64,000 bases of DNA. It comes from Methylohalomonas lacus (GTDB lineage: Bacteria; Pseudomonadota; Gammaproteobacteria; Methylohalomonadales; Methylohalomonadaceae). The position numbers were made by a program, and so were the translations under genes. Below are positions 39,791 through 49,543 of this stretch, in pieces. Every line of letters begins with the position of its first letter. Within the stretch, counting starts at the first letter, position 1. The notes beneath the pieces were generated by a model. The model was not told the DNA's origin. It did not search any database and worked only from the letters and a program-made list of their open reading frames with translations. The stretch is from positions 1 to 64,000 of the forward strand of contig NZ_JANUCT010000006.1 in NCBI RefSeq assembly GCF_024808875.1, given 5' to 3'.

Positions 39791-40156
39791 ATGAACACGA
39801 ATGACTACATCAAGACCGTAACCGAGTACAACAAGAAGTCCTACGAGAGCATGAAAGAACTGGCTTCCATCAATAAGAAGTCGCTGGAGCAGATCGCCGA
39901 GCAGCAGATGGCCCTGTTCAGCCTGATTATGGACAGCAACACCAAGTTCCTCGAGACCGTCGGCAAGGCCAAGGGCTACAGCGAAGTTCTGAATGCCCAG
40001 TCCGAACTGAGTGCTGATTTCAGTGGCAAGGCGCTGGGCATTGCCCGCAACACCGCTGACATTCTGAGCGAGTCGAAGGACGAGGTCAGCTCCTGGGTCG
40101 AAAAGCAGGCCAAGAACATCCCGGCTGCCACGTCGTTCACCAAAGCGGCTGCATAA
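39791..40156 (+). CDS. phaP: Phasin family protein (121 aa)
   Basis: Small all-helical protein with the phasin pattern: YIKTVTEYNKKSYESMKELASINKKSLEQIAEQQMALFSLIMDSN, then ASVEK-type C-terminal helices. It coats PHB granules. GGAGGA precedes the ATG at 39791. The promoter with dyad operator and a strong terminator make it a tightly controlled single-gene unit. It shares the layout (YxxLQQL...LxxxQ...) with the second phasin at 55592-55990. Confidence 0.9.
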   Translation: MNTNDYIKTVTEYNKKSYESMKELASINKKSLEQIAEQQMALFSLIMDSNTKFLETVGKAKGYSEVLNAQSELSADFSGKALGIARNTADILSESKDEVSSWVEKQAKNIPAATSFTKAAA

Positions 40157-40206
40157 GGGTTCTGTCGCCGCGGCCCTAACACGGCTGTTGTAGACTGATA
40201 AAACGA

Positions 40207-40236
40207 CCCACCCTGCTCAGGCAGGGTGGGTTTTTT
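40207..40236 (+). terminator. Intrinsic terminator of the phasin gene
   Basis: CCCACCCTGC (40207-40216) pairs with GCAGGGTGGG (40221-40230) over a four-base loop, followed by six T (40231-40236). Confidence 0.93.
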
Positions 40237-40344
40237 ATTGTCTGCGTCAGCCACCGGCTAGTGTCACAAAGCGGTCAGAATAATTAGCACGGCATGGCTC
40301 CCGTCCGGCGTTTGCATTAAAATTCGTAACCCATAACCGTCAAT

Positions 40345-40845
40345 GTGAATACCTTGAAAGACCATACACAGACAGCCAGCCTTTTCCAGCGCCTGCTACC
40401 AGGCCTGCTCCTCGTCGCTTTAAGCATCCTGACTCCGCCAGCCGTTGCTGAATCCGACGCCTCGGCACCGACACTGGAAGTCTTCCGTAGCCCGGACTGC
40501 AGCTGCTGTCATCGCTGGATAGAACATCTGCGCGACAACGGTTTCGAGGTCAGGGACAACAAACGCAGTGATCTTGCGGTTATCAAGCAACAGCTTGGCG
40601 TACCAAAGCAACTCGCCTCCTGCCATACAGCAAAAGTCGGCAATTACGTTATTGAAGGCCATGTGCCGGCGAACGACATCAGACGGCTACTGGATCAACG
40701 ACCTGCCGTCAGCGGACTGAGTGTGCCAAATATGCCCATCGGTTCGCCCGGAATGGAAATGGGCACGCGGCGCGATGCCTATGACGTACTGACATTCGAC
40801 AGCGCTGGCAATCTTGACCACTTCAACCATTATCCTGCGCGCTAG
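40345..40845 (+). CDS. DUF411 family exported protein (166 aa)
   Basis: Signal-anchor region (LFQRLLPGLLLVALSILTPPAVAE), then DUF411: LEVFRSPDCSCCHRWIEHL, KQQLGVPKQLASCHTAKVGNYVIEGHVPANDI and GLSVPNMPIGSPGME. Cys-x-Cys-Cys plus later Cys/His suggest metal binding; such proteins often accompany copper or silver resistance genes, but none is adjacent here. GTG start at 40345. Confidence 0.85.
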   Translation: MNTLKDHTQTASLFQRLLPGLLLVALSILTPPAVAESDASAPTLEVFRSPDCSCCHRWIEHLRDNGFEVRDNKRSDLAVIKQQLGVPKQLASCHTAKVGNYVIEGHVPANDIRRLLDQRPAVSGLSVPNMPIGSPGMEMGTRRDAYDVLTFDSAGNLDHFNHYPAR

Positions 40846-40955
40846 AGTACTGCGAGTATATCGTTCCAGGCACTGAACCTTGCCGACACCAGACTTTCAA
40901 ATTCCTTAACCTCTAACTAGACAGCTTCGTTTCGAATAGTAGACGTCTATCTGTA

Positions 40956-41525
40956 ATGAACCTGGAATCCCTCATTTCCGAATATGGCTACCTGGCCATA
41001 TTTATCGGCACCTTTTTTGAAGGTGAATCCATCATGATCCTCGGCGGCTTTTTCGCCCAACGCGGCTACCTGGACATGCCCTGGATCTATTTTTATGGCT
41101 TTCTCGGCACCTATATCAGCGAATCCTTCTTCTACTATCTTGGCCGTACCCGGGGCGCCGATTTCATCAAGCGCAAACCAAACTGGAAACGCAAATCCAG
41201 GCGCGTGATAATCATGTTGCATCGGCACAAATACAAATTCATTATCGGCCACCGGTTTGTCTATGGCATGCGCAGTATTACGCCATTCATCATCGGTGCC
41301 AGCGGCATCAAGCCGTTCGCGTTTGCGGTTTTGAATGCCGTCGGTTCCTTTTTATGGACCATGATTCTGGGCACCGCCGGTTTTTTCTTTGGTCGAACAC
41401 TGGAATCCTATATAAAAAAGTTCGATGAATATCAGCACTGGGTTCTGTTGAGTGTCTTTGGTCTCATATTTATTCTCTGGCTGATTTCGTACGGTCTGGG
41501 TCGATATGTCGCTCGCCCGGAGTAA
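40956..41525 (+). CDS. DedA-family membrane protein (189 aa)
   Basis: SNARE-associated/DedA fold: helices with YLAIFIGTFFEGESIMILGGFFAQRGYL, GFLGTYISESFFYYLGR and the conserved HRFVYGMRSITPFIIGASGIKPFAFAVLNAVGSFLWT. Members act as lipid scramblase- or flippase-like transporters (undecaprenyl phosphate or other phospholipids). Preceded by about 110 bp without a gene. Confidence 0.88.
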   Translation: MNLESLISEYGYLAIFIGTFFEGESIMILGGFFAQRGYLDMPWIYFYGFLGTYISESFFYYLGRTRGADFIKRKPNWKRKSRRVIIMLHRHKYKFIIGHRFVYGMRSITPFIIGASGIKPFAFAVLNAVGSFLWTMILGTAGFFFGRTLESYIKKFDEYQHWVLLSVFGLIFILWLISYGLGRYVARPE

Positions 41526-41619
41526 CAACCAAAAACACGGCATAATTCAAAAACCCGAGAAATAACGGTAGGCTTGTTCTCAATCTGTTGCTACCGTATT
41601 CCATCGTGTAAATGGAACG

Positions 41620-42963
41620 ATGAGCCTGAAATCAAACCCCAACGATACATTCGAGAACGCCTTCCAGTACGCTGCGATTGGCATGGCGCTGGTTTCCCCG
41701 CAGGGACAGTGGCTACGGGTCAATCGCGCGCTATGTGAAATCACCGGATACAGCGAGCAGGAGCTGCTCAAACTGAGCTTTCAGGATATAACCCATCCCG
41801 ATGATCTGAACATGGATCTGGACTATCTCAGACAGCTGCTCGATGGTGAGCTGGAAAGTTATACTCTCGAAAAACGCTATTTTCATAAAAACGGCAATAT
41901 CGTCTGGATCCTGTTAAGCGTGTCGCTGATGCGGGATGAAGACGGTCAACCCCACTTTTTCATAGCACAGATTCAGGATATAACCGATCGCATCATGGCG
42001 CTGCGTGAAATGCGCGAAAGCGAGCAGCGCCTGGAACTGGCAATCGAGGGTGCAGAACTCGGCACCTGGGACTGGAATATCCGCACCGGCCATGTCACCT
42101 TCAATGATCGCTGGGCAAAAATGCTTGGCTATTCACTCGAGGAGATTGATACACATATCTCAAGCTGGGAAAAGCGGGTGCACCCGGATGATGCAGAGGA
42201 AACCCGGGAGATTCTGGCCCGGCATCTTCGTGGCGATATTGAAATCTATGAAAGCCGCCATCGGCTTCGGCACAAGGATGGCCATTGGATATGGGTGCTT
42301 GACAAGGGTAAGGTTATCGAACGCAATGAGGTAGGCGATCCGGTACGCGCCTGTGGCACACACCTGGATATCAGCAGCCGCAAGGAATACGAGCAGCAAA
42401 TCGAGCAGCAGTCCGAACAGCTGCGCATCGCCAATGAGCAGCTGGATCGCCTGGCCCATATCGATTCACTGACCAATCTCTATAATCGCCGTGCATTCAC
42501 AGCCCGCTTGCGCGAGGAAATACAGCGCGCCAACCGCAACCTGACCTCGCTATCTCTGATGATGCTCGATATCGACGAATTCAAGGCCTACAACGATACC
42601 TACGGACATCCCGAGGGTGATATTCTTCTACAGCAACTGGCCAACGTGCTCCAGAATAGTATCCGCGCCAGTGATGTGGCGGCACGTATAGGTGGCGAGG
42701 AATTTGCGGTAATACTGCCGGAAACCAACGTTGACGATGCCAGGCGGGTGGCAGAAAAGCTCTGTCGTTCTATAGCCGGCTATCCATGGGATCTGCGTTC
42801 AATCACCGTCAGTATCGGTGTTACGACCAAAGCCGTTGAGCACAGCATGACCACCGATTCCAGCGTACTGCTGTCACGCGTGGATGCCGCCCTTTATTAT
42901 TCCAAGAGCCACGGTAAAAACCGGGCGACACACAGCAACTCAATTGACAAAGTACAGAAATGA
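41620..42963 (+). CDS. PAS-PAS-GGDEF diguanylate cyclase (447 aa)
   Basis: Two PAS/PAC units (about 5-130 and 135-260: FENAFQYAAIGMALVSPQGQ and LAIEGAELGTWDWNIRTGHVTFNDRW), a short coiled linker, then GGDEF (about 275-440) with active-site ARIGGEEFAVIL. The inhibitory I-site RASD lies five residues before GGEEF, so product feedback is expected. No membrane helix and no EAL domain. It makes cyclic di-GMP in response to an unknown cytosolic signal. Confidence 0.93.
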   Translation: MSLKSNPNDTFENAFQYAAIGMALVSPQGQWLRVNRALCEITGYSEQELLKLSFQDITHPDDLNMDLDYLRQLLDGELESYTLEKRYFHKNGNIVWILLSVSLMRDEDGQPHFFIAQIQDITDRIMALREMRESEQRLELAIEGAELGTWDWNIRTGHVTFNDRWAKMLGYSLEEIDTHISSWEKRVHPDDAEETREILARHLRGDIEIYESRHRLRHKDGHWIWVLDKGKVIERNEVGDPVRACGTHLDISSRKEYEQQIEQQSEQLRIANEQLDRLAHIDSLTNLYNRRAFTARLREEIQRANRNLTSLSLMMLDIDEFKAYNDTYGHPEGDILLQQLANVLQNSIRASDVAARIGGEEFAVILPETNVDDARRVAEKLCRSIAGYPWDLRSITVSIGVTTKAVEHSMTTDSSVLLSRVDAALYYSKSHGKNRATHSNSIDKVQK

Positions 42964-43012
42964 ACAGGCCGGCACATGGCCGGCCTGACAGTACTGGTTA
43001 AGCTGCCAGTAA

Positions 43013-43561
43013 TCAGATTTTCCCATCCAGCCCCATCTGGTAATACTTGTGAGTGATCTGATCCTGGTTTTCAAGCAACCAGTCAATGCTCGGCTCGTGT
43101 TTCATCGCCTTGTGAATGGCTTGGGCCATGGCACGGCGATGAATATCGAACAATATCTTGTGATCGAGATCATCCTGTTCGGCGACAACCGGATTCAACC
43201 AGACCGAGCAGATAATCCCCAGGTCGTTGGCCTTATCCTTGGGAATATCACCGGCGCGGACGGCGTCGAGCACGCCATTGGCAATCGCGGCCTGGACAGT
43301 GCCCATGAGAATATTGGTGTAGCGGCTATTATTTACGGTGACCTTGCTGACCATCAACGTTACCGGCCGGACCATAATATCCGTGTTCAGAATGGCGAAA
43401 ACCTTGCTGTGCCCTTTGACCTGATCACCGTTCAGGGTTGCCAGTGCGGTGCCAACCGGACCGTCGAGTTCACCGATGACCACTTCTGGCTCGGCGGCCG
43501 TTCCCGGCGGGCCACCACCAATCAATGTTTCACCAGTACGTAAAACAATGCGTTCACTCAT
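43013..43561 (-). CDS. Formaldehyde-activating enzyme (Fae) homologue (182 aa)
   Basis: Fae-fold protein: VGTALATLNGDQVKGHSKVFAILN, PVTLMVSKVTVNNSRYTNILMGTVQAAIANGVLDAVRAGDIPKDKANDLGIICSVWL, with an extended C-terminus. True Fae condenses formaldehyde with tetrahydromethanopterin using an N-terminal histidine. By my hand alignment that position is Glu here (segment GTAAEPEVVIGE), so activity is in doubt. No other C1 or methanopterin genes are visible. The start at 43561 (MSERIVLRTGE) is chosen over a longer frame. Confidence 0.8.
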   Translation of the reverse strand: MSERIVLRTGETLIGGGPPGTAAEPEVVIGELDGPVGTALATLNGDQVKGHSKVFAILNTDIMVRPVTLMVSKVTVNNSRYTNILMGTVQAAIANGVLDAVRAGDIPKDKANDLGIICSVWLNPVVAEQDDLDHKILFDIHRRAMAQAIHKAMKHEPSIDWLLENQDQITHKYYQMGLDGKI

Positions 43562-43745
43562 TGCTCGTAGTCTCCTGTCGTTGAATAATTTGCCGCGCAA
43601 TGGTAACACATCCCTCCGGGCCGGGATTTTCACTGGCATGGCGGCTGAACAACTACAGCCGGGCCAGGTAAATCGTTAGAATGGTGCCCCATGAACGGCG
43701 CGGTACCGCGCCGACTGTTCCGCCAGCCAACGAAGGAATCCTGAC

Positions 43746-44366
43746 TTGAAAAGTAAAAATCGGACTGACAGCCAGCGCCGGACCAACAGCCTGGACTTTT
43801 TTCGTGGCTTTCTGCGCGAACCGGGCATTGTCGGCTCGATCATACCCAGCTCGCGCTACCTGGAGCAGCGCATTATCAATGCCGCCGATCTTGCCAACGC
43901 CCGGCTGGTGGTTGAACTCGGCCCCGGCACAGGCGGGACGACCCGCAGCCTTCTGAACCATCTGCCGGCCAATGCACAGTTGCTGACCATTGAAGTCAGC
44001 GCTGCGTTCGTCGAGGTGCTTGACGGCATCGACGATCCACGCCTGATCAATCACTGCGGCAGCGCCGCGGACCTGGAAGACATTCTCAGCCAGCACCAGC
44101 TGCCGGGCGCCGATGCGGTCATCTCCGGTATCCCGTTCTCGACCATGCCCGACGCAGTCGGCCGCCAGGTCATCGACGCGGTATGGCGCAGCCTTGCCCC
44201 CGGCGGGCATTTCGTCGCCTACCAGTTTCGTGACCATGTCGCGACACTGGCCCGGCCCCTGATCGGCGTCCCCGAGATACGCATGGAGATGCGCAATATT
44301 CCACCGATGCGGGTATTTCGCTGGCAACGGCCCGGCAACAACAAAGCTGCCAGCGATCCGGCCTGA
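43746..44366 (+). CDS. Class I SAM-dependent methyltransferase, phospholipid N-methyltransferase-like (206 aa)
   Basis: N-terminal FFRGFLREPGIVGSIIPSSRYLEQRII, the PmtA-like amphipathic entry, then SAM motif I VVELGPGTGGTTRSLL, an acidic loop ending LTIEVS, and ADAVISGIPFSTMP. This resembles bacterial phosphatidylethanolamine N-methyltransferases and rRNA-dimethylase-like lipid methylases. TTG start at 43746 with AAGGA eight bases upstream. Divergent from the Fae homologue. Confidence 0.8.
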   Translation: MKSKNRTDSQRRTNSLDFFRGFLREPGIVGSIIPSSRYLEQRIINAADLANARLVVELGPGTGGTTRSLLNHLPANAQLLTIEVSAAFVEVLDGIDDPRLINHCGSAADLEDILSQHQLPGADAVISGIPFSTMPDAVGRQVIDAVWRSLAPGGHFVAYQFRDHVATLARPLIGVPEIRMEMRNIPPMRVFRWQRPGNNKAASDPA

Positions 44367-44479
44367 GGCGGCGGAACCATACGTGGGCCGGCCGGGTCAC
44401 AAGGCAGGTCGTATATGCGGTGACAGGGGCGCCGCATCATCCCGCCCTGTTCAAGACTTACAACCAAGATAATCCTGTT

Positions 44480-45577
44480 ATGCCGAATATCGGTCTGCTA
44501 AAGCCCGCCGCAAGCCTGTGGGCCCTGTTATTGATGGTCCTGGTACTCGCCAGCCCGCCGGGGGGCGCCGATGAGGCCGCACCGGTAGCCGTCACAACGG
44601 CCGCCGAGGCGCAATTGAGCGAACAGCTGGCGTTGAGCGGCACGGTCACCGCCGAGCGTAACAGCGCGCTGTCGGTACGGGTCAGCGGCCTGGTTGCCCA
44701 AGTCGAGGTCGATGCCGGCGACCGAGTCAGCGCTGGCGATCGACTGCTGCAGCTGGACACTGAGCTTGCCGAGCTGGCTCTGGCGCGCGCCGATGCCGCC
44801 GTCGCGGAAGCCCGGGCACAGCTTGCCGAGGCGCAACGCCTGCGCGACGAAGCACGCCAGCTGGAGGATTCACGCACCATTCCCGAAACCCAGGTGCGCG
44901 CCGCCGAAGCACAGGTGGCCATTCGCCAGGCGGCGGTCACGCGCCTGCGGGCCGAACGTGACGAGCAGGCCGAGCGCCTGCGCCGCCACGAGGTGGTGGC
45001 GCCCTTCGCCGGCGTCATCGCACGCAAGCTGACAGAAACCGGCGAATGGGTCGACACCGGTACGGCGGTGCTGGAACTGGTGGAAACCGACCGGCTGCGT
45101 CTGGACGTACGCGCGCCGCAGCGACTCTATCAGTCAATCAGAGAAGCCATGCCGGTCACTATTCGCAGCGAAGCACTGCCTGATCGTGAACTCGACGGCC
45201 GGGTACATGCACGGGTCCCGGTCAATGATCCGACCGCGCGCACCTTCCTGGTGCGTGTGCATATCAATGATGACAACCATAGTCTGTTGCCGGGCATGTC
45301 GGCCCAGGCACAGTTCACGGTAGGCACCGGCGAGCGTGGCATCGTCATTCCGCGCGATGCCGTCATCCGCCTGCCCAACGGTACGACCAACGTCTGGGTT
45401 ATCAAGCAGGACGACGACAAGCGCATTGCCAACCGCCGTCAGATCAAGCTCGGTCGCATGATGGCCGACCGCGTCGAAGTCAGCGACGGCCTCGATGAAG
45501 GCCAGACCGTGGTCGTGCGCGGCAATGAGGTGCTGAACGAGGGTCAGACCGTCCGTATCGTCGAAACCGATGACTAA
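44480..45577 (+). CDS. RND efflux periplasmic adaptor (membrane fusion protein, 365 aa)
   Basis: Signal peptide (LWALLLMVLVLASPPGGADEA), a biotinyl/lipoyl-like half-motif VSGLVAQVEVDAGDRVSAGDRLLQLD, a helical hairpin rich in Ala, Glu and Arg, VVAPFAGVIARKLTETGEWV, beta-barrel and membrane-proximal domains (LLPGMSAQAQFTVG). ATG at 44480 chosen for the signal peptide; a GTG at 44420 is also in frame. It links the RND pump to an outer-membrane channel, which is not encoded here. Confidence 0.9.
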   Translation: MPNIGLLKPAASLWALLLMVLVLASPPGGADEAAPVAVTTAAEAQLSEQLALSGTVTAERNSALSVRVSGLVAQVEVDAGDRVSAGDRLLQLDTELAELALARADAAVAEARAQLAEAQRLRDEARQLEDSRTIPETQVRAAEAQVAIRQAAVTRLRAERDEQAERLRRHEVVAPFAGVIARKLTETGEWVDTGTAVLELVETDRLRLDVRAPQRLYQSIREAMPVTIRSEALPDRELDGRVHARVPVNDPTARTFLVRVHINDDNHSLLPGMSAQAQFTVGTGERGIVIPRDAVIRLPNGTTNVWVIKQDDDKRIANRRQIKLGRMMADRVEVSDGLDEGQTVVVRGNEVLNEGQTVRIVETDD

Positions 45578-45623
45578 GCCATGCACTACGGAATGCATCC
45601 ACCGGCGAGGATAAAGTCGCGGC

Positions 45624-48600
45624 ATGTTTGAAGGCATACTAAAACGCGGCACCCTGGTCGGCATCGCCGTATTGATCATCTGTACCTTTGGCATACTTGC
45701 CATCGACCGGGTGCCGGTCCAGATGATCCCGGATCTGGACGTGCGCACGATTACCGTACAGACCATATGGCCCGGCGCCACGCCCCAGGATGTTGAGAAG
45801 GAAATCATCATCGAGCAGGAAGAATACCTGCGCAATATTCCCAGCCTGCAACGCATGATCTCCAGGGCCAGTACAGGCCAGGCGGAAATCGAACTCGAAT
45901 TTCCCTTCGGCACCGATATCAACGAGGCCCTGATCCGCACCAACAACGCCCTGAGCCAGGTGCCCGACTACCCGGAAAATGTCGACGAACCGCGCCTGTT
46001 CGCCACATCGTTTTCGGAAAACTCGTTCATGTATTTCTACATCAGGCCGTTGCCGGGCAATCCCAACGGCGTCGACATGGATTTCATGCGCGACTTCATC
46101 GACGACAATGTGCGCACACGCATGGAACGGGTCGAGGGTGTGTCCCAGGTCGAGGTGCGCGGCGGCGCCGAACGCCAGGTGCAGATCCTGGTCGACCCCG
46201 ATGCCCTGGCACAGCGCGATATCACCATCGGTCAATTGCGCGAGACATTGCGCGCCCGCAACCAGGATGTTTCCGGCGGCGACATCGACAGTGGCAAGCG
46301 CCGCTACCTGCTGCGTACGGTTGGCCGTTTTCGCGAGGTTGATGACATCCAGAACATGATCGTCAGCCGTGAAGGCGATTCGATCACTCGGCTGGGCGAT
46401 ATTGCCGAAGTCCGCCTGGATCACTTCGAACTGCGCAACAAGGCGTTTGTTAACGGCGACCCGATCATCTCACTGGCCTTGCGCCGGGTCACCGGTTCCA
46501 ACGTCATCGAGATCAAGGATCGCATGATGCCGGTCATGGATCAGATCAACGAGGAAGTGCTCAACGATGCCGGCATGGAAATGGGCCTGATCAGTGATGA
46601 CGTGCGTTATGTCGAAGCTGCGGTCGCCAATGTCTGGAAGAACCTGATCATCGGCGCCATACTGGCGACACTGGTCATGTTCCTGTTCCTGCGCTCGTTC
46701 ACGGCGACCATGGTCGGCGTTGTCGGCATTCCCATTTGTACCATTGCCGCCTTCCTGGGACTGCTGATCGCCGGACGCACCATCAATGTCGTATCGCTGG
46801 CCGGCGTCGCCTTCGCCATCGGCATGACCCTGGACAACAGCATTGTGGTGCTGGAAAGCATCGAGCGCGAATGCCGCCGCGGCCTGGATCGCTTCTCGGC
46901 AGCGCTCGAGGGCGTGCGCCGGGTCTGGCCGGCAGTGCTGGCCTCAACCCTGACGACGGTACTGGTCTTCGCCCCGATCCTGTTCATTCAGCAGGAAGCC
47001 GGGCAGCTGTATTCGGATATCGCCATTGCGATCTCGGCCTCGATCCTGACCTCCATGCTGGTCGCCATCACCGTCATTCCGTCACTGGCCGCACGCGTGC
47101 ATCTGAACGAGGAACCACCCCGCCAGGCGATTGGTGCATTCATGAAACGCCAGGTACTGGCGCTGATCGGTTGGCTCAATGCCGGCCTGCTGCGACGCCT
47201 GGGCTGGGTCGTGGGCACGCTCGCACTGACCGCGGTCATCATTTTCAAGCTGACACCGCCGGCTTCCTATCTGCCCGAAGGTGAGGAAGCCAAGAGCTTT
47301 TCCACCATGATTGCCCCTGCCGGTTACAGCCTGACGGAGATGTCGAAAATTGCCGAGCAAATCAACAGCGAATTCATCAAGCACGTCGATGCCGACCGGG
47401 GTGCGTTCGAGCAGGGTGAAACCGAGATCCCGCCGCTGGACTATTTCAGTCTTACCGTCATGCCACAAAGCATGCGTATCATCGCCGAGACCAGTGATCC
47501 GGCCGATATCGAACTGCTGATGGATGGTATCGACAAGCGCTTTGCATCGTTCCCCGGCATGCGCGCGTTCTCGACCCGCGGCTCGATCATCACCAGCAAC
47601 GACGGCGGTACGCGCAGCGTCAACCTGGAAATCAGCGGTGCCAGTCTGGCCGAAATCTATCAGGTCGTGGGCACGGCTTATGAACGTGCCTTCGATGTTT
47701 TCGACGGGCCGTCAGTGAACCCCGATCCGCCCGTCCTGACACTCGGCCAGCCCCTGCTGGAGGTGGTGCCGAAATGGGAACGCGCCGCCGAAATGGGACT
47801 GAATGCCGACGACTTCGGTTACACCATCTCGGCGCTCATTGACGGTGCCTTTGTCGACGAATTCTTCCTCGCCGATGACAAAATCGACATGTTCCTCTAC
47901 AGCAGCGCAGGCACAACACCGAATCTTGAAAATCTCGGCCAGCTGAACATCTACACACCCGCCGGCGGTGTCGTCCCCATCAATGCCGTGGCCGATATTC
48001 GCGAGACCGTCGATACGGAAACGATCCGGCGCGTGGACGGCCAGCGCACCGTCACCCTGAATATCATTCCGCCGCAGAATGTCGCCCTGGAAACCGCGGT
48101 CACACGGGTCAAACAGGACGTCATGCAGTACCTGAAAGACAGTGGTGAAGTACCGGCCGGGGTGAACCTGGATATCTCCGGTGCCAGCGATCAGCTCAGC
48201 GCCACCCGCGAGGCCCTGTCGGGCAACTTTGTCGTCTCGGTCATACTCTGCTACCTGCTGCTGGTGGCAATCTTTACCCACTGGGGCTATCCCCTCCTGA
48301 TCATGACGACAGTGCCACTGGGGATTGCCGGCGGTATCGTCGGACTGTGGCTCGTCAACCAGGTCGGCGCTCAGCTGCCGGCGTTCGGCATGGCGGCCAT
48401 CCAGCAGCCGTTCGACATGATCACGATGATGGGCTTTCTGATCCTGCTCGGCACCGTGGTCAACAACCCGATTCTGATTATCGATCAGACGCTTTATAAC
48501 CTCCGTCAGAAGGGGATGCGGGTTTACGATGCCGTACAAGAGGCAATGGAGTCGCGCATACGGCCGATCATGATGTCGATGATCACTACGGTGTTCGGCT

Positions 48601-48773
48601 TGTCGCCCCTGGTATTGCTACCCGGCGCCGGTTCCGAGCTCTACCGTGGTGTCGGCGCCATCGTCCTGTTCGGGCTGATGTTCGCGACCCTCGTGACGCT
48701 GACCTTCCTGCCGACGCTGTTAGTCACTATACTGAATTGGCGGGAAAGGCGGCATGAGGCCGTCAGCAACTGA
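45624..48773 (+). CDS. RND-family efflux permease (1049 aa)
   Basis: AcrB/HAE1-type inner-membrane transporter with twelve helices. N-terminal helix with RVPVQMIPDLDVRTITVQTIWPGATPQDVEKEI; helix 4 LAGVAFAIGMTLDNSIVVLESIE with the proton-relay Asp; PEGEEAKSF periplasmic loop; and helices 10-12 with GTVVNNPILIIDQTL. Full length and intact. Co-transcribed with the adaptor 46 bp upstream. Substrate not predictable. Confidence 0.94.
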   Translation: MFEGILKRGTLVGIAVLIICTFGILAIDRVPVQMIPDLDVRTITVQTIWPGATPQDVEKEIIIEQEEYLRNIPSLQRMISRASTGQAEIELEFPFGTDINEALIRTNNALSQVPDYPENVDEPRLFATSFSENSFMYFYIRPLPGNPNGVDMDFMRDFIDDNVRTRMERVEGVSQVEVRGGAERQVQILVDPDALAQRDITIGQLRETLRARNQDVSGGDIDSGKRRYLLRTVGRFREVDDIQNMIVSREGDSITRLGDIAEVRLDHFELRNKAFVNGDPIISLALRRVTGSNVIEIKDRMMPVMDQINEEVLNDAGMEMGLISDDVRYVEAAVANVWKNLIIGAILATLVMFLFLRSFTATMVGVVGIPICTIAAFLGLLIAGRTINVVSLAGVAFAIGMTLDNSIVVLESIERECRRGLDRFSAALEGVRRVWPAVLASTLTTVLVFAPILFIQQEAGQLYSDIAIAISASILTSMLVAITVIPSLAARVHLNEEPPRQAIGAFMKRQVLALIGWLNAGLLRRLGWVVGTLALTAVIIFKLTPPASYLPEGEEAKSFSTMIAPAGYSLTEMSKIAEQINSEFIKHVDADRGAFEQGETEIPPLDYFSLTVMPQSMRIIAETSDPADIELLMDGIDKRFASFPGMRAFSTRGSIITSNDGGTRSVNLEISGASLAEIYQVVGTAYERAFDVFDGPSVNPDPPVLTLGQPLLEVVPKWERAAEMGLNADDFGYTISALIDGAFVDEFFLADDKIDMFLYSSAGTTPNLENLGQLNIYTPAGGVVPINAVADIRETVDTETIRRVDGQRTVTLNIIPPQNVALETAVTRVKQDVMQYLKDSGEVPAGVNLDISGASDQLSATREALSGNFVVSVILCYLLLVAIFTHWGYPLLIMTTVPLGIAGGIVGLWLVNQVGAQLPAFGMAAIQQPFDMITMMGFLILLGTVVNNPILIIDQTLYNLRQKGMRVYDAVQEAMESRIRPIMMSMITTVFGLSPLVLLPGAGSELYRGVGAIVLFGLMFATLVTLTFLPTLLVTILNWRERRHEAVSN

Positions 48774-48797
48774 CTCAACAGAGGCGAATAACCGACG

Positions 48798-49448
48798 GTG
48801 ACGGGATTGCAGAACAGCCAGTGCCCCTTGTGCGGCGGCCGCGAGGCCGGCCTATTTTCCCGGGACAAGCATCATTGCTACCAGCTCTGCCCCCACTGCG
48901 ATCTGGTTTACGTGCCAACGGCTGAACGGCCGGATCCGCTGGCGGAGAAATCCAGCTACGACCGCCACGACAAGAACACCGCTGACGGCGATTACGGCAA
49001 GGTCCTGTCGCGGCTGACCGGCCCGTTGCTGGCAAGGCTCGCACCGGGGTCCGTCGGCCTCGATTTTGGTTCCGGGCCCGGGCCATTGCTGGCCGGCCAG
49101 ATGCGCGAAGCCGGCATGCGGGTACGCACCTTCGACGTGTTTTATGATCCCGACGCCAGTGTGTGGTACCAAAGCTACGATTTCATTACCTGCAGCGACG
49201 TGCTCGAACACCTGCACAGCCCCGGCCGCGAACTCGACCGGTTGTTCAGTGTGCTCAAGCCCGGCGGCTGGCTGGGTATAATGACGCAGCGTTACGACCA
49301 TGACACGGGCCCGGCGCACGCCAGTGCCCACGTTACACAAGTCTGCTTTTTTAGCGACGCCAGTCTGCACTGGCTTGCCCGGCGGCAGCAGGCCGAGCTC
49401 ATGCTGCTCGAAGACGACGTCGCCCTGCTGCAAAAGTCCGGCAATTGA
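48798..49448 (+). CDS. Zinc-ribbon class I methyltransferase (216 aa)
   Basis: Two CxxC pairs at Cys9/12 and Cys31/34 form a likely zinc ribbon (QCPLCGGRE, QLCPHCDLVYV), then a Rossmann methyltransferase: VGLDFGSGPGPLLAGQM, YDFITCSDVLEHLHSPGRELDRLF and KPGGWLGIMTQRY. GTG start with an AGAGGCGA stretch upstream. A decayed partial copy lies at 49903-50215. Substrate unknown. Confidence 0.82.
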   Translation: MTGLQNSQCPLCGGREAGLFSRDKHHCYQLCPHCDLVYVPTAERPDPLAEKSSYDRHDKNTADGDYGKVLSRLTGPLLARLAPGSVGLDFGSGPGPLLAGQMREAGMRVRTFDVFYDPDASVWYQSYDFITCSDVLEHLHSPGRELDRLFSVLKPGGWLGIMTQRYDHDTGPAHASAHVTQVCFFSDASLHWLARRQQAELMLLEDDVALLQKSGN

Positions 49449-49543
49449 ATGGCGAATCGTATTAGCGGCTGGTGGCGGGGAACTTTATCGCCGGTCCCGC
49501 ACCCAATTCCTACAACTCAACACGCGGCCGAAAGGAGGCAGTG

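Noticed and set aside
42966-42988. Inverted repeat CAGGCCGG/CCGGCCTG after the diguanylate cyclase gene as a terminator
   Set aside because: No T-tract on either strand; may help end transcripts but cannot be called an intrinsic terminator.
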